A stretch of 64,000 bases of DNA, from NCBI RefSeq assembly GCF_040549485.1, contig NZ_JBEPTK010000008.1:155553-219552 (forward strand). Reading direction: 5' to 3'. This DNA is from Constrictibacter sp. MBR-5 (lineage in GTDB: Bacteria > Pseudomonadota > Alphaproteobacteria > JAJUGE01). Below, in pieces: positions 54,283-62,740 of this stretch. Position 1 is the first letter of the stretch. Each line of letters starts with the position of its first letter. Both the position numbers and the translations under genes were made by a program. The notes under the pieces were generated by a model. It was not told where the DNA came from. It did no database searches and worked only from the letters and a program-made list of their open reading frames with translations.

Positions 54283-55326
54283 CTACACCGCTCGCCAGGG
54301 CAGCGTCTCGCCGGCGCGGAAGGCGGCGACGCCGATGCCTTCACCGGTGGCGGCCTCCGGGCCGGTCCAGGCGGTGTGTTCCAGGGTGATCGTGCCTTCG
54401 TTGAGCGGGAGGCCATAGAAGCGGGCGCCGTTCTCCGCGGCGAAGGCTTCGAAATGCTCGATCGCCCCCTCCTCCTCGAACACCTGGAGGTAGGATTCCA
54501 GGGCGACGGGAGCGTTGAACACGCCGGCGCAGCCGCAGGCGCACTCCTTCAAGTCGACGGGGTGCGGCGCGGAGTCGGTGCCGAGGAAGAAGCGCGGATG
54601 GCCCGACGCCACGGCGCGACGCAGGGCCTGGCGGTGCGTCTCGCGCTTCAGGATCGGCAGGCAGTAGAGGTGCGGGCGGATGCCGCCCACCAGCATGGCG
54701 TTGCGGTTCACCATCAGGTGCTGCGGCGTCACCGTGGCGGCGGTGCGTTCGCCGCTCTCGCGCACGAAGTCCACCGCCTCGGCCGTGGTGACGTGCTCGC
54801 AGACGAGGCGCAGCTCGGGGAAGTCGCGGCGCAGGGGGACCGCCGTGCGCTCGATGAAGACCGCCTCGCGGTCGAAGATGTCGACGTCCGGGTCGGTGAC
54901 CTCGCCGTGGACGAGCAGCGGCATGTCGATGCGCTGCATCCGCTCCAGGACCGGGCGGATGGCGGCGATGTCGGTGACGCCGTGCGCCGAGTTGGTGGTG
55001 GCGTGCGCCGGGTAGAGCTTGACCGCGGCGAACACGCCTTCGGCGAAGCCGCGCTCGATCTCGTCGGCGCTGGTCTCGTCGCCGAGATAGCAGGTCATCA
55101 GCGGCGTGAAGCCGGCATCGGGCGGAAGCGCCGCCAGGATGCGGTCGCGATAGGCCACGGCGGCGGCCACCGTGGTGATCGGCGGGACGAGGTTTGGCAT
55201 GACGATGGCGCGGGCGAAGCGGCGCGCCGTCCAGGGCAGCACGGTCTGCATCATCGCGCCGTCGCGCAGGTGCAGGTGCCAGTCGTCGGGACGGCGGATC
55301 TCGATACGCTGCGGGCTGGCGGTCAT
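54283..55326 (-). CDS. pyrC: Dihydroorotase (class II-type)
   Basis: A 347-residue amidohydrolase in pyrimidine synthesis, interconverting carbamoyl-aspartate and dihydroorotate. Metal ligands: [10 protein letters not shown] (H-x-H), the lysine region [28 protein letters not shown], and [12 protein letters not shown], with [16 protein letters not shown] near the end. GGAGG precedes ATG 55326; a GTG lies directly in front of it. No other pyr gene is adjacent. Confidence 0.95.
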   Translation of the reverse strand: MTASPQRIEIRRPDDWHLHLRDGAMMQTVLPWTARRFARAIVMPNLVPPITTVAAAVAYRDRILAALPPDAGFTPLMTCYLGDETSADEIERGFAEGVFAAVKLYPAHATTNSAHGVTDIAAIRPVLERMQRIDMPLLVHGEVTDPDVDIFDREAVFIERTAVPLRRDFPELRLVCEHVTTAEAVDFVRESGERTAATVTPQHLMVNRNAMLVGGIRPHLYCLPILKRETHRQALRRAVASGHPRFFLGTDSAPHPVDLKECACGCAGVFNAPVALESYLQVFEEEGAIEHFEAFAAENGARFYGLPLNEGTITLEHTAWTGPEAATGEGIGVAAFRAGETLPWRAV

Positions 55327-55458
55327 CACGGTCCTCCGGCGGGGCTGGCCGGGGCGTTATACGGGAGGCGGCCGCGCGGCGGCAATTCAACTCGGGCGCG
55401 GCCGGCCCTATCTTCGTCGATACGGCTCCGCCGACCGGGAGCCGAGACGGAGACCGAG

Positions 55459-56412
55459 ATGCCGCCTAGCCCGAAGTCGTCCTTCTGGACCCTGCTGCCG
55501 GCACGTGGCGTGCTGGCGGTGACCGACGCGGACCGGCGGAGCTTCCTGCAGGGGCTCGTGTCGAACGACGTGGAACGGGCGGGCTCGGACCGGGCGGTCT
55601 ATGCGGCCTTCCTCACGGCGCAGGGCCGCTTCCTGCACGACTTCCTGATGGTCGGGCAGGACGAGATGCTGCTGCTCGACTGCGAGGCCGAGCGCCGCGA
55701 CGACCTGCGCCAGCGCCTGTCGCGCTATCGCCTGCGCGCCAAGGTGGCGATCGAGGACCGGACCGCGGACCTCGCCGTCGGCGTACTGGCCGGGCCCGAG
55801 GCGGCGCGGCTGGCCGGGCCCGAGGCGGCGCGGCTGGCCGGGGTGGGCGCGGAGCCGGGTGCCGCCGGGCCGTTCGGCGGCGGCGTCGCCTTCGTCGATC
55901 CGCGGCTGGCGGGGCTCGGGGTGCGGGTGATCGCGCCGCGCGACGGCATCGAGGCGGCGCTGGCCGCGACCGGGCTGGCGGCCGGCGGGCCCGACGACTG
56001 GGACCGACTGCGCCTGTCGCTCGGCGTCCCCGACGGCAGCCGCGACATGCCGGCCGAGAAGGCGCTGCTGCTCGAGAGCAATCTCGACGAACTGCACGGA
56101 ATCGACTGGCGGAAGGGCTGCTACATCGGGCAGGAGCTGACGGCCCGGACGAAGTATCGCGGCCTGCTGAAGCGGCGGCTGATGCCTGTCGCCTTCGACG
56201 GCCCGGCGCCCGAGGCGGGGGCCACCGTCAGCTTCGAGGGCAAGGACGCCGGCGAGATGCGCACGGCCCGCGACGGCATGGGCCTCGCATTGCTGCGTAT
56301 CGAGCACGCCGAGGCCGCCGAACGCGGCGAGGGCGTGCTCGCGGCGGGCGACACGGCGCTGCGGGTGCTGCGGCCGGACTGGCTGCCCCAGCCCGAGCCG
56401 AAGGCGGGTTGA
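55459..56412 (+). CDS. ygfZ: YgfZ/GcvT-like folate-binding iron-sulfur assembly protein
   Basis: A 317-residue protein. The signature KGCYIGQELTARTKYRG (around residue 225) is diagnostic of YgfZ, whose cysteine is required for repair or assembly of some Fe-S enzymes with folate. N-terminal GVLAVTDADRRSFLQGLVSN fits the GcvT-like fold. An internal eight-residue duplication (LAGPEAAR twice, DNA 55786-55833) makes a flexible linker. Start ATG 55459. Divergent from pyrC by 132 bases. Confidence 0.92.
   Translation: MPPSPKSSFWTLLPARGVLAVTDADRRSFLQGLVSNDVERAGSDRAVYAAFLTAQGRFLHDFLMVGQDEMLLLDCEAERRDDLRQRLSRYRLRAKVAIEDRTADLAVGVLAGPEAARLAGPEAARLAGVGAEPGAAGPFGGGVAFVDPRLAGLGVRVIAPRDGIEAALAATGLAAGGPDDWDRLRLSLGVPDGSRDMPAEKALLLESNLDELHGIDWRKGCYIGQELTARTKYRGLLKRRLMPVAFDGPAPEAGATVSFEGKDAGEMRTARDGMGLALLRIEHAEAAERGEGVLAAGDTALRVLRPDWLPQPEPKAG
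55786..55833 (+). repeat. In-frame 24-bp tandem duplication within ygfZ
   Basis: Two identical 24-base units (55786-55809 and 55810-55833) encode LAGPEAAR twice. Identity at the base level implies a recent slippage event that kept the frame. Confidence 0.85.
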
Positions 56413-56416
56413 CGGA

Positions 56417-56827
56417 TCAGCGTCCCGCCCAGGCCTGGACCACGTCTACCCGGTCGGCGCGCAGCACTTGGTAGGTCTGGCAGGTCGACCAAGCCGCGGG
56501 CGGGCCGGTCAGCTCGACCCGGTCGCCCGGGCCGGCGCCGCCCAGGTCGCCGATCAGGGCGTAGATGCGGCCGTCGTCCAGGATGACGACCGGGCACTGG
56601 GGCACGGTTTCACGCGGCGCGTCCGGCTCGGCGAGCACGCCGGCGACGACGAGGCGCACGTCGTCGCGCCACACGGCCGCCGCGTCGGCCCCCGGCGCCC
56701 CCCGGCCGCCGCCGCCGCTGATCTGCGGCAGCAGCCCGCAGCCGGCCAGCGCCGCCGCGCTCCCTGCCAGCAGTGCGGCGCGCACCCGCTTGCGATGCAA
56801 AAGCAAAACGCCCCAGCCCCCGATCAC
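56417..56827 (-). CDS. Predicted small lipoprotein
   Basis: A ~136-residue product with a lipobox: RVRAALLAGSAAALAGC then GLLPQISGGGGRGAPGADAA. The mature part includes a conserved-looking CPVVILDDGRIYALIGDLGG and TCQTYQVLRADRVDVVQAW. No family recognised. The start is uncertain: GTG 56827, TTG 56800 or GTG 56785 are all in frame; the second gives a typical signal length. It converges on ygfZ with a four-base gap and is divergent from pseG. Confidence 0.65.
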   Translation of the reverse strand: MIGGWGVLLLHRKRVRAALLAGSAAALAGCGLLPQISGGGGRGAPGADAAAVWRDDVRLVVAGVLAEPDAPRETVPQCPVVILDDGRIYALIGDLGGAGPGDRVELTGPPAAWSTCQTYQVLRADRVDVVQAWAGR

Positions 56828-56913
56828 GCTGGGCGGCCGGCGACCGTCCTTGCAGCCGCCGCCACCGCCGTAGAAACTGCGCGCGAGCTTAGGCCACTCG
56901 CGCCGACGGGACC

Positions 56914-58437
56914 ATGCGTTTCGAGATGCCGCCCGCAACCGACAGGACAGAGGGAGGCGCGGCGGCCGCAGGGGCCGGCCGGCCGCCGATGACGGCCGTC
57001 TTCCGCTGCGACGCCGATCCGGCCATCGGCGCCGGCCACGTCTTCCGCTGCCTGAGCCTCGCCACGCGGCTCGCCGCCCTCGGCTGGTGCTGCACCTTCG
57101 CCGTCGGTGCGCAGACGCAAGCGACCGTGCCGGCCCTCGCGCGCGCCGGCTTCGCCGTCGTACCGCTCCCGCCGGACGAGGACGCCGAGCTGCGGGCCCT
57201 GACCGCGACGCCGGCCGACCTGCTCGTGCTCGACCATTACGGTCGCGACGCGCGGTTCGAAAGCGCCTGCCGCAGCGCCTTCGGCCGCATCCTCGTGATC
57301 GAAGACGCGCCGCGCCCGCACGATTGCGACCTGCTGCTCGACGCGACGCCTGGCCGGACGCCGGCCGACTATGCCGGCCTCGTCCCGGCGCAGGCCGGCC
57401 TGCTCTGCGGTCCCGCCTTCGCGGCGCTGCGGCCGGACTTTCTCGCACGCCGCCCGGTGGCACTCGCGCGGCGGCCCGGCCGGATCGACCGCGTCCTGGT
57501 GTCGATCGGCGGCAGCGACGCCGGCGGGGCCAGCGCCCTCGCCGCCGAAGCCGTCCGGCGGGCGCTGCCCGATGCGCACCTCGACATCGTCGCCGGCGGC
57601 GCGGCGCCCGGCCTGCCCGGCATCCGCCGCGCGGTCGCAGCGGTCGGCGGCACGCTGCATGTCGACACCGACGCGATGGCGGACTTGATGGCCGCGGCCG
57701 ATCTCGCCATCGGCGCGCCCGGCAGTTCGAGCTGGGAGCGCTGCACGCTGGGCCTGCCGGCCCTGCTCTTCACGGTGGCCGCCAACCAGCGCGCCAACGC
57801 CGCCGCCCTGGCGGCCGCGGGTGCCGCCGACAACCTCGGCCCGCCGGCTGCATGGAGCGTCGAACGGCTGGCCGCTCGCATCGCCGTCCTCGCCGGCGAC
57901 CCGCATCGGCTTCGGGCGATGGGCAGGGCCGCCGCGGCGCTGACCGACGGCAACGGCGCGCTGAGGATCGCCATGGCTCTGGCCGGAAGGGCGACCGCCG
58001 CCAATGGCGCGGTCACGCTGCGCCCCGCCATGGCGGAGGATGCGGACACGATCCTCGACTGGCAGCGCGAGCCCGACGCCCGCCGCTTCGCCCGCAATGC
58101 AGCAGTTCCGACCGAGGCGGAGCACGCCGCCTGGATGGCGGGCCGCCTCGCGGCCGCCGACAGGGTCACCGCCATCGTCGAACTGGCCGGCCAGCCCGCG
58201 GGCCTGCTGCGGCTCGATCCGCACGGCCAGGGGCTCGAAGTCTCGATCCTGATCGCGGTGGCCGCACAGGGCCGCGGCGTCGGCCGGGCCGCCCTGGCGC
58301 TGGCGCGGCGCCTCGCCCCCGGCCGCGATCTCTGGGCGGAGGTGCTTCCCGGCAACGACCGGTCGCGGGCGCTCTTCCGCGCGGCAGGCTACAGGCACGC
58401 CGACGGAAACTGGCTGGTCGCCGAGGTCCCGCGATGA
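56914..58437 (+). CDS. PseG-PseH fusion (UDP-sugar hydrolase plus GNAT acetyltransferase)
   Basis: A 507-residue bifunctional protein in pseudaminic acid synthesis. Residues ~28-355 match PseG: RCDADPAIGAGHVFRCLSLA holds the catalytic histidine (H42), then VLDHYGRDARFES and the UDP-binding GAPGSSSWERCTLGLPALLF. Residues ~368-507 form a GNAT acetyltransferase (LRPAMAEDADTILDWQREPD, then AAQGRGVGRAALALARRLAP) like PseH. Usually these are separate proteins. ATG 56914 has GGGA before it; ATG 56989 begins the fold exactly and is an alternative. Its TGA overlaps the pseI ATG. Confidence 0.85.
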   Translation: MRFEMPPATDRTEGGAAAAGAGRPPMTAVFRCDADPAIGAGHVFRCLSLATRLAALGWCCTFAVGAQTQATVPALARAGFAVVPLPPDEDAELRALTATPADLLVLDHYGRDARFESACRSAFGRILVIEDAPRPHDCDLLLDATPGRTPADYAGLVPAQAGLLCGPAFAALRPDFLARRPVALARRPGRIDRVLVSIGGSDAGGASALAAEAVRRALPDAHLDIVAGGAAPGLPGIRRAVAAVGGTLHVDTDAMADLMAAADLAIGAPGSSSWERCTLGLPALLFTVAANQRANAAALAAAGAADNLGPPAAWSVERLAARIAVLAGDPHRLRAMGRAAAALTDGNGALRIAMALAGRATAANGAVTLRPAMAEDADTILDWQREPDARRFARNAAVPTEAEHAAWMAGRLAAADRVTAIVELAGQPAGLLRLDPHGQGLEVSILIAVAAQGRGVGRAALALARRLAPGRDLWAEVLPGNDRSRALFRAAGYRHADGNWLVAEVPR

Positions 58438-59489
58438 CCGCCCCCTTCGCCATCGCCGGCCGGCCGATCGGCGCCGGGCACCCGCCCTTCGTCATCGCCG
58501 AGCTGTCCGGCAACCACAATGGCGACATCGGCCGGGCGCTCGCCCTAGTCGATGCGGCCCACGCCGCTGGCGCCGACGCGGTGAAGCTGCAGACCTACAC
58601 CGCCGACACGATCACCATCGACCATGACGGCCCCGGCTTCCGCATCGAGGGCGGCCTCTGGGCCGGCCGGACGCTGCACGACCTCTACCGCGAGGCGCAC
58701 ACGCCGTGGGCGTGGCACGCCGCGCTCTTCGAACGCGCCGCCACCCTCGGCCTACCGATCTTCAGCGCGCCGTTCGACCCGACGGCGGTCGACTTCCTCG
58801 AAGCGCTCGGCTGTCCGGCCTACAAGATCGCGTCCTTCGAGATCGTCGACCTGCCCCTGGTCGACCGCATGGCCGCCACGGGCAAGCCGATGATCGTCTC
58901 CACGGGCATGGCCGACCGCGGCGAGATCGCCGACGCCGTCGCGGCGGCCCGCACCGGCGGCTGCATGCAACTGGCGCTGCTCCACTGCGTCAGCGGCTAT
59001 CCGACGCCGCCCGAAGAAGCGAACCTGCGCACCATTCCGGACCTCGCCACGACGTTCGGCGCGGTCGCCGGCCTCTCCGATCACACGCCGGGCATCGCGG
59101 TCGCCGTGGCGGCTGTCGCGATGGGTGCTGCGATCATCGAGAAGCATCTGACCCTGCGCCGTGCCGACGGCGGCCCGGATGCGGCCTTCTCGCTGGAGCC
59201 CGACGAGTTCGCCGCGATGACCGCCGCCTGCCGGATCGCCTGGAGTGCGCTCGGGCGGGTGACGTACGACCGCACCGAGAGCGAGCGTGGCAATTTGCAG
59301 TTCCGCCGCTCGCTCTACGCGGTGGCCGACATCGCGGCCGGGGAGGTGCTGACCGAGCGCAACGTCCGCTCGATCCGTCCCGGCTTCGGCCTGCCGCCGA
59401 AGCTTCTGCCCGCGCTGCTCGGCCGCCGTGCGCGGACGGCCATCGCGCGCGGCACGCCGTTGGCCCTCGACCTGATCGACGACGGTTAG
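58434..59489 (+). CDS. pseI: Pseudaminic acid synthase
   Basis: A 351-residue NeuB-family enzyme condensing 2,4-diacetamido-2,4,6-trideoxy-altrose with PEP. FVIAELSGNHNGDIGRALAL, then ADAVKLQTYTADTITIDHDG, is the catalytic barrel signature. PSE-type spacing around YKIASFEIVDLPLVDRMAAT and HCVSGYPTPPEEANLRTIPD fits. A C-terminal SAF domain (EVLTERNVRSIRPGFGLPPK) closes it. It begins in the stop of the fusion gene (ATGA) and its stop TAG shares bases with the convergent glycosyltransferase stop. Confidence 0.92.
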   Translation: MTAPFAIAGRPIGAGHPPFVIAELSGNHNGDIGRALALVDAAHAAGADAVKLQTYTADTITIDHDGPGFRIEGGLWAGRTLHDLYREAHTPWAWHAALFERAATLGLPIFSAPFDPTAVDFLEALGCPAYKIASFEIVDLPLVDRMAATGKPMIVSTGMADRGEIADAVAAARTGGCMQLALLHCVSGYPTPPEEANLRTIPDLATTFGAVAGLSDHTPGIAVAVAAVAMGAAIIEKHLTLRRADGGPDAAFSLEPDEFAAMTAACRIAWSALGRVTYDRTESERGNLQFRRSLYAVADIAAGEVLTERNVRSIRPGFGLPPKLLPALLGRRARTAIARGTPLALDLIDDG

Positions 59490-60640
59490 CGCCGCGCCGA
59501 CCGCAGCCAGTCGATCAGGCGGCTGAGGCCCTCTGCGCGGATGCCGGCGAGGCGCGCATGCGCGGCGACCGCGGCCTCGGTCGCTTCGGCCAGGGAGGCG
59601 GGATCGGCGACGGACGCGAGTGCGGCATCGATCGCCGCATCGGTCGGCGGCTCCGGCACCAGCCAGCCCGCCCCGCAGGCGAACCGCCAGCTGTCCGACT
59701 CCGCCGGCCCCAGGAACAGCACCGGCCGGCCGCGGCTGAAGGCGGACAGCGCCTTGGACGGCACGCACACATGCTCCCAGCCCGGCCGCAGCGACACGAT
59801 GTGCGCATCGGCATGATCGAGCGCCGACGCATCGAGCCGTTCGCTCCATTGCACGTGCGGCGCCCCCTCGAGCCGCCGCCACAGGGCTTCGGCGCGCGAG
59901 CCGTGCGGCGCCAGCAGGAAGAGGAAGCGCTCGGGCGACGCCCGCTCGACCAGGCGTGCGACGGAGTCGGCGGAGTGCGCCTCGCCCAGGTTGCCGGCAT
60001 AGGCCAGCACCCTGCGGCTCTCCGTGCGCCGCCAGTCGGGGGGATCCAGCGGCTCGCTGTCGAACAGGCCGGTCGGCAGCAGGAGCCCGGCACGGCCGTT
60101 CCCGCGGTCGCGGCGGACATGGTCGAGCTGCGCCGGTCCCAGGCAGATGTCGAGGTCCGGTGCGCGACGGCGCTGCGCGCCGGCGAGCGCGCCGACGATG
60201 GGGTTGCCGGCACCCGCGAGGCCGGCCGCGACGAACGCCTGCGGATAGAGGTCCATCGTCCATTCCGCCCAGCGCACCCGGCGGCGGCGGGTGGCACGGC
60301 CCATCCAGAAGCCCTGCAGCGGCGGGTCGGTGAGCGAGATCACCGTGTCGGCCCAGGCCGTCGCGCGGGCGGCCAGCCGGCGCCCGTCGATCAGGCTCGC
60401 GACGAGGCGGCCGACGCCGCGGGCACCGAAGCCGACCGGCGGAACGCGCGTCACGCCGACGCAGCCGTCGATATCGGTCGCAGCCACATCGCCGCCGTTG
60501 CGGTAGCTGCCGCCGGTGGTGAAGATCCGCACTTCCGCTTCGGGCATGGCGGCGGCCAGATCGGCCGCCAGTTCGGCCATGGCCAGCCCGGTCGGCGCGG
60601 GATCGGGCGGGCAGAAGCGGTTGACCAGGGCTATGCGCAA
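59486..60640 (-). CDS. Glycosyltransferase (GT-B fold)
   Basis: A 384-residue protein. N-terminal MRIALVNRFCPPDPAPTGLA and C-terminal nucleotide-binding region (ESRRVLAYAGNLGEAHSADS, then SLRPGWEHVCVPSKALSAFS) fit family 4-type transferases that act on the cytosolic face of the membrane. It likely adds a sugar to a surface glycan. It follows a related enzyme upstream with a three-base gap. The donor sugar cannot be named. It ends against pseI, sharing the four bases TTAG. Confidence 0.82.
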   Translation of the reverse strand: MRIALVNRFCPPDPAPTGLAMAELAADLAAAMPEAEVRIFTTGGSYRNGGDVAATDIDGCVGVTRVPPVGFGARGVGRLVASLIDGRRLAARATAWADTVISLTDPPLQGFWMGRATRRRRVRWAEWTMDLYPQAFVAAGLAGAGNPIVGALAGAQRRRAPDLDICLGPAQLDHVRRDRGNGRAGLLLPTGLFDSEPLDPPDWRRTESRRVLAYAGNLGEAHSADSVARLVERASPERFLFLLAPHGSRAEALWRRLEGAPHVQWSERLDASALDHADAHIVSLRPGWEHVCVPSKALSAFSRGRPVLFLGPAESDSWRFACGAGWLVPEPPTDAAIDAALASVADPASLAEATEAAVAAHARLAGIRAEGLSRLIDWLRSARR

Positions 60641-60643
60641 CAG

Positions 60644-61888
60644 TCAGCCTCCGGCGAGGCCATAGAGCGCGGCGTAGGCATCGACGATCGTGTCCAACGC
60701 GTAACGGCGGCGCAGGTCGGCCGCGAGGGCCATATCGGGCGCCGAGGGCTCCTGTGCCAGTGCCGCATCGAGTGCCGCATCGAGCGCCGCCGTCCATGCC
60801 GCCGGCGCGTCGGGCGGCAGGTAGGTCGCGGCCTCGCCCGCCACCTCGCGGAAGACCGGCAGGTCGGAGCAGAGCAGGCGGCAGCCGTGCGCCAGGGCCT
60901 CGAGGTTCGTCATGCCGAAGCTCTCTCCGCGCGACGGGTTGAGGAACAGGTCGGCGGCGAGATAGGCCTCGGCCAGCGCCGCGCGGTCGAGGCCCTGCTC
61001 CACCAGGACAGTGCGGACCGGCAGCGACGCGATCCGCCGCCGCATCGCCTGGTCGGGACGGCCGAGCAGCACGAGGCACCAGCGCTCCGGCCGCGCCACC
61101 CGCGCCATCGCCGCCACCACCGTCGCCACGTTCTTGTTCGGATCGGCCAGCGCACCCGCCGCTACGAGGGCGACGCAGCGGTCGACCGGCCAGCCGGAGC
61201 GCTCGCGGGCGGCACGCCGGGCCGCGGCATCGAAGACCGGTGCGGCCCCCAGCAGCGGGTTGGGCACGACGTGCAGCCGGTCGGCCGGCAGGCCTGCGGC
61301 GATCATGCGGTCCGCCAGCCAGCGCGACGGCACGGCGAAGACCGTGCGGCCGGTCTGCATCAGCGCCCGGCGCCGCGCCTGCTCCGGGCCGCTGCGGTCG
61401 AGCCAGCCGCCCGGATAGCGGGCCGGATAGCGGCCGGGGTGCGGACACGGCGCGCAGCCCGTCTCCCAGCGCGTACAGCCCTGGGGTGCCGCGCAGCGCC
61501 CGGTCGCCAGCCAGAGGTCGTGCAGCGTCCAGACGCAGGGCCGGTCGAGCAGCGTCCGCAGCGCCGCGTCCGGCAGGTAGTAGCCGTGCGCATTGTGCAG
61601 GTGCACGACGTCGCACTGGGCCAGACGCGGCGGCAGGAGCCGGGCCCAGCGTGCCCGCTCGAAAGGCGCCTCGACGCTCGCCGCGCGGTGGGCGAGGACG
61701 TTGGCGCGGAAGCGCAGCGGCGACATGACCGCTGGCCCCTCGGCCGCCGCCCCCTCGGCTCCCCTCTCCGGGCGGCCGGAAAAAAAGTCCGCCGCCGTGC
61801 CGCGCGCCCGCTGCGCCTCGAACAGGGCGTGCGCGACCTGGGCGGCACCGCCGGTGCGGGCGGCGGTGTTGACGTGAAGGACGCGCAT
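60644..61888 (-). CDS. Family 4 glycosyltransferase
   Basis: A 414-residue GT-B enzyme. MRVLHVNTAARTGGAAQVAH is the typical N-terminal loop, DVVHLHNAHGYYLPDAALRT follows, and the donor-site region is LFLNPSRGESFGMTNLEALA (E-x7-E type). WTLHDLWLATGRCAAPQGCT and CPHPGRYPARYPGG resemble transferases found in O-antigen or sialic-acid-type loci. Start 61888 begins the conserved strand; no strong ribosome site is visible. It lies upstream of the second transferase on the same strand. Confidence 0.85.
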   Translation of the reverse strand: MRVLHVNTAARTGGAAQVAHALFEAQRARGTAADFFSGRPERGAEGAAAEGPAVMSPLRFRANVLAHRAASVEAPFERARWARLLPPRLAQCDVVHLHNAHGYYLPDAALRTLLDRPCVWTLHDLWLATGRCAAPQGCTRWETGCAPCPHPGRYPARYPGGWLDRSGPEQARRRALMQTGRTVFAVPSRWLADRMIAAGLPADRLHVVPNPLLGAAPVFDAAARRAARERSGWPVDRCVALVAAGALADPNKNVATVVAAMARVARPERWCLVLLGRPDQAMRRRIASLPVRTVLVEQGLDRAALAEAYLAADLFLNPSRGESFGMTNLEALAHGCRLLCSDLPVFREVAGEAATYLPPDAPAAWTAALDAALDAALAQEPSAPDMALAADLRRRYALDTIVDAYAALYGLAGG

Positions 61889-62010
61889 CGGGCGAGCGAA
61901 ACCGCGGGACTTGTGGAAGGAGACGCCCGCCTCTCCTATCCTCCCGGCACCGGTCGGGTCCAGTACCGGGCCGGTTCGCAGCGCTGGCGGGACCGGCAGG
62001 GGCGCCGATC

Positions 62011-62107
62011 CGACGGCCAATCGGAGCCTATTGGAGCCAACGGGAGGCCAAGTGAGAGCCAAGTCGGAGCCAATTGAGGGCCAATTCGGGCTCCAATTGG
62101 AGGCCAA
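62011..62107. repeat. Short-period (mostly 11-bp) repeat array before hisH-like gene
   Basis: Units ending GCCAA recur every 10-12 bases: TTGGAGCCAA (62031), CGGGAGGCCAA (62041), GTGAGAGCCAA (62052), GTCGGAGCCAA (62063), TTGAGGGCCAA (62074), TTCGGGCTCCAA (62085), TTGGAGGCCAA (62097), with weaker copies before 62031. The last unit is followed directly by GTG, the start codon of the next gene (62108). Divergence among units shows the array is older than the 17-bp one at 18.2 kb. Confidence 0.8.
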
Positions 62108-62740
62108 GTGATCGTCATCGTCGACTACGGCCTCGGCAACCTGCGCTCCGTGCTCAACGCCTGCGAAGCGCTGGGCGCCGATGCGCGGGTGAGCGGCGAG
62201 CCGCAGGCCGTGGCCGACGCGCGCGGGCTGATCCTGCCCGGCGTCGGCGCCTTCGGCGACGGCATGGCGGGCCTTCACGCGCGCGGCCTCGCCGAGCCGA
62301 TCCGCCGCGCGGCGCGCGAGACGGGCAAGCCGCTGCTCGGCATCTGCCTCGGCATGCAGCTCCTCGCGGCGCGCGGCACCGAGCACGGCAGCCACGAGGG
62401 GCTCGGCCTGATCGGCGGCAGCGTCGAGCGGCTGCCGGCCGTGGCACCGGACGGAACGAAACTGCGCCTGCCGCATGTCGGCTGGAACGGCGTGCGCTTC
62501 GACCGCCGCGAGGGTCTTTTCGCCGGGTTCGGCGAGCAGGCCGACTTCTACTTCGTCCACGGCTACGCCCTGCGGCCGGAAGATCCCGGCATCGTCGCCG
62601 GCACCTGCGGCTATGGCGCGCCGTTCGCCGCGGCGGTCGAGGCGGACAATGTCTGGGCGGCGCAGTTCCACCCGGAGAAGAGCCAGAAGGCCGGCCTCGC
62701 CGTGCTGCGCAACTGGCTCACCCGTGTCGCCGCATGGTGA
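62108..62740 (+). CDS. HisH-like glutamine amidotransferase (WbuY type)
   Basis: A 210-residue class I amidotransferase. Glutaminase triad: the cysteine in LLGICLGMQLLAARG, His and Glu in WAAQFHPEKSQKAGL. MIVIVDYGLGNLRSVLNACE is the HisH opening. In histidine synthesis it feeds ammonia to HisF. Here it sits in a surface-sugar locus with a WbuZ-type HisF and no other his gene, so amidation of a sugar is likelier. GTG 62108 comes straight after an 11-bp repeat array. Confidence 0.85.
   Translation: MIVIVDYGLGNLRSVLNACEALGADARVSGEPQAVADARGLILPGVGAFGDGMAGLHARGLAEPIRRAARETGKPLLGICLGMQLLAARGTEHGSHEGLGLIGGSVERLPAVAPDGTKLRLPHVGWNGVRFDRREGLFAGFGEQADFYFVHGYALRPEDPGIVAGTCGYGAPFAAAVEADNVWAAQFHPEKSQKAGLAVLRNWLTRVAAW

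Noticed and set aside
58752..61616. A 954-residue leftward frame in the same region
   Set aside because: Shadow of the glycosyltransferase genes in another frame.
58706..62077. A 1,123-residue rightward frame across pseI and the two glycosyltransferases
   Set aside because: It is antisense to coherent genes, has no domains, and its composition follows the third-codon GC bias.
62011..62107. CRISPR or binding-site array
   Set aside because: Units are 10-12 bases with no spacers, and no cas genes occur in the window.
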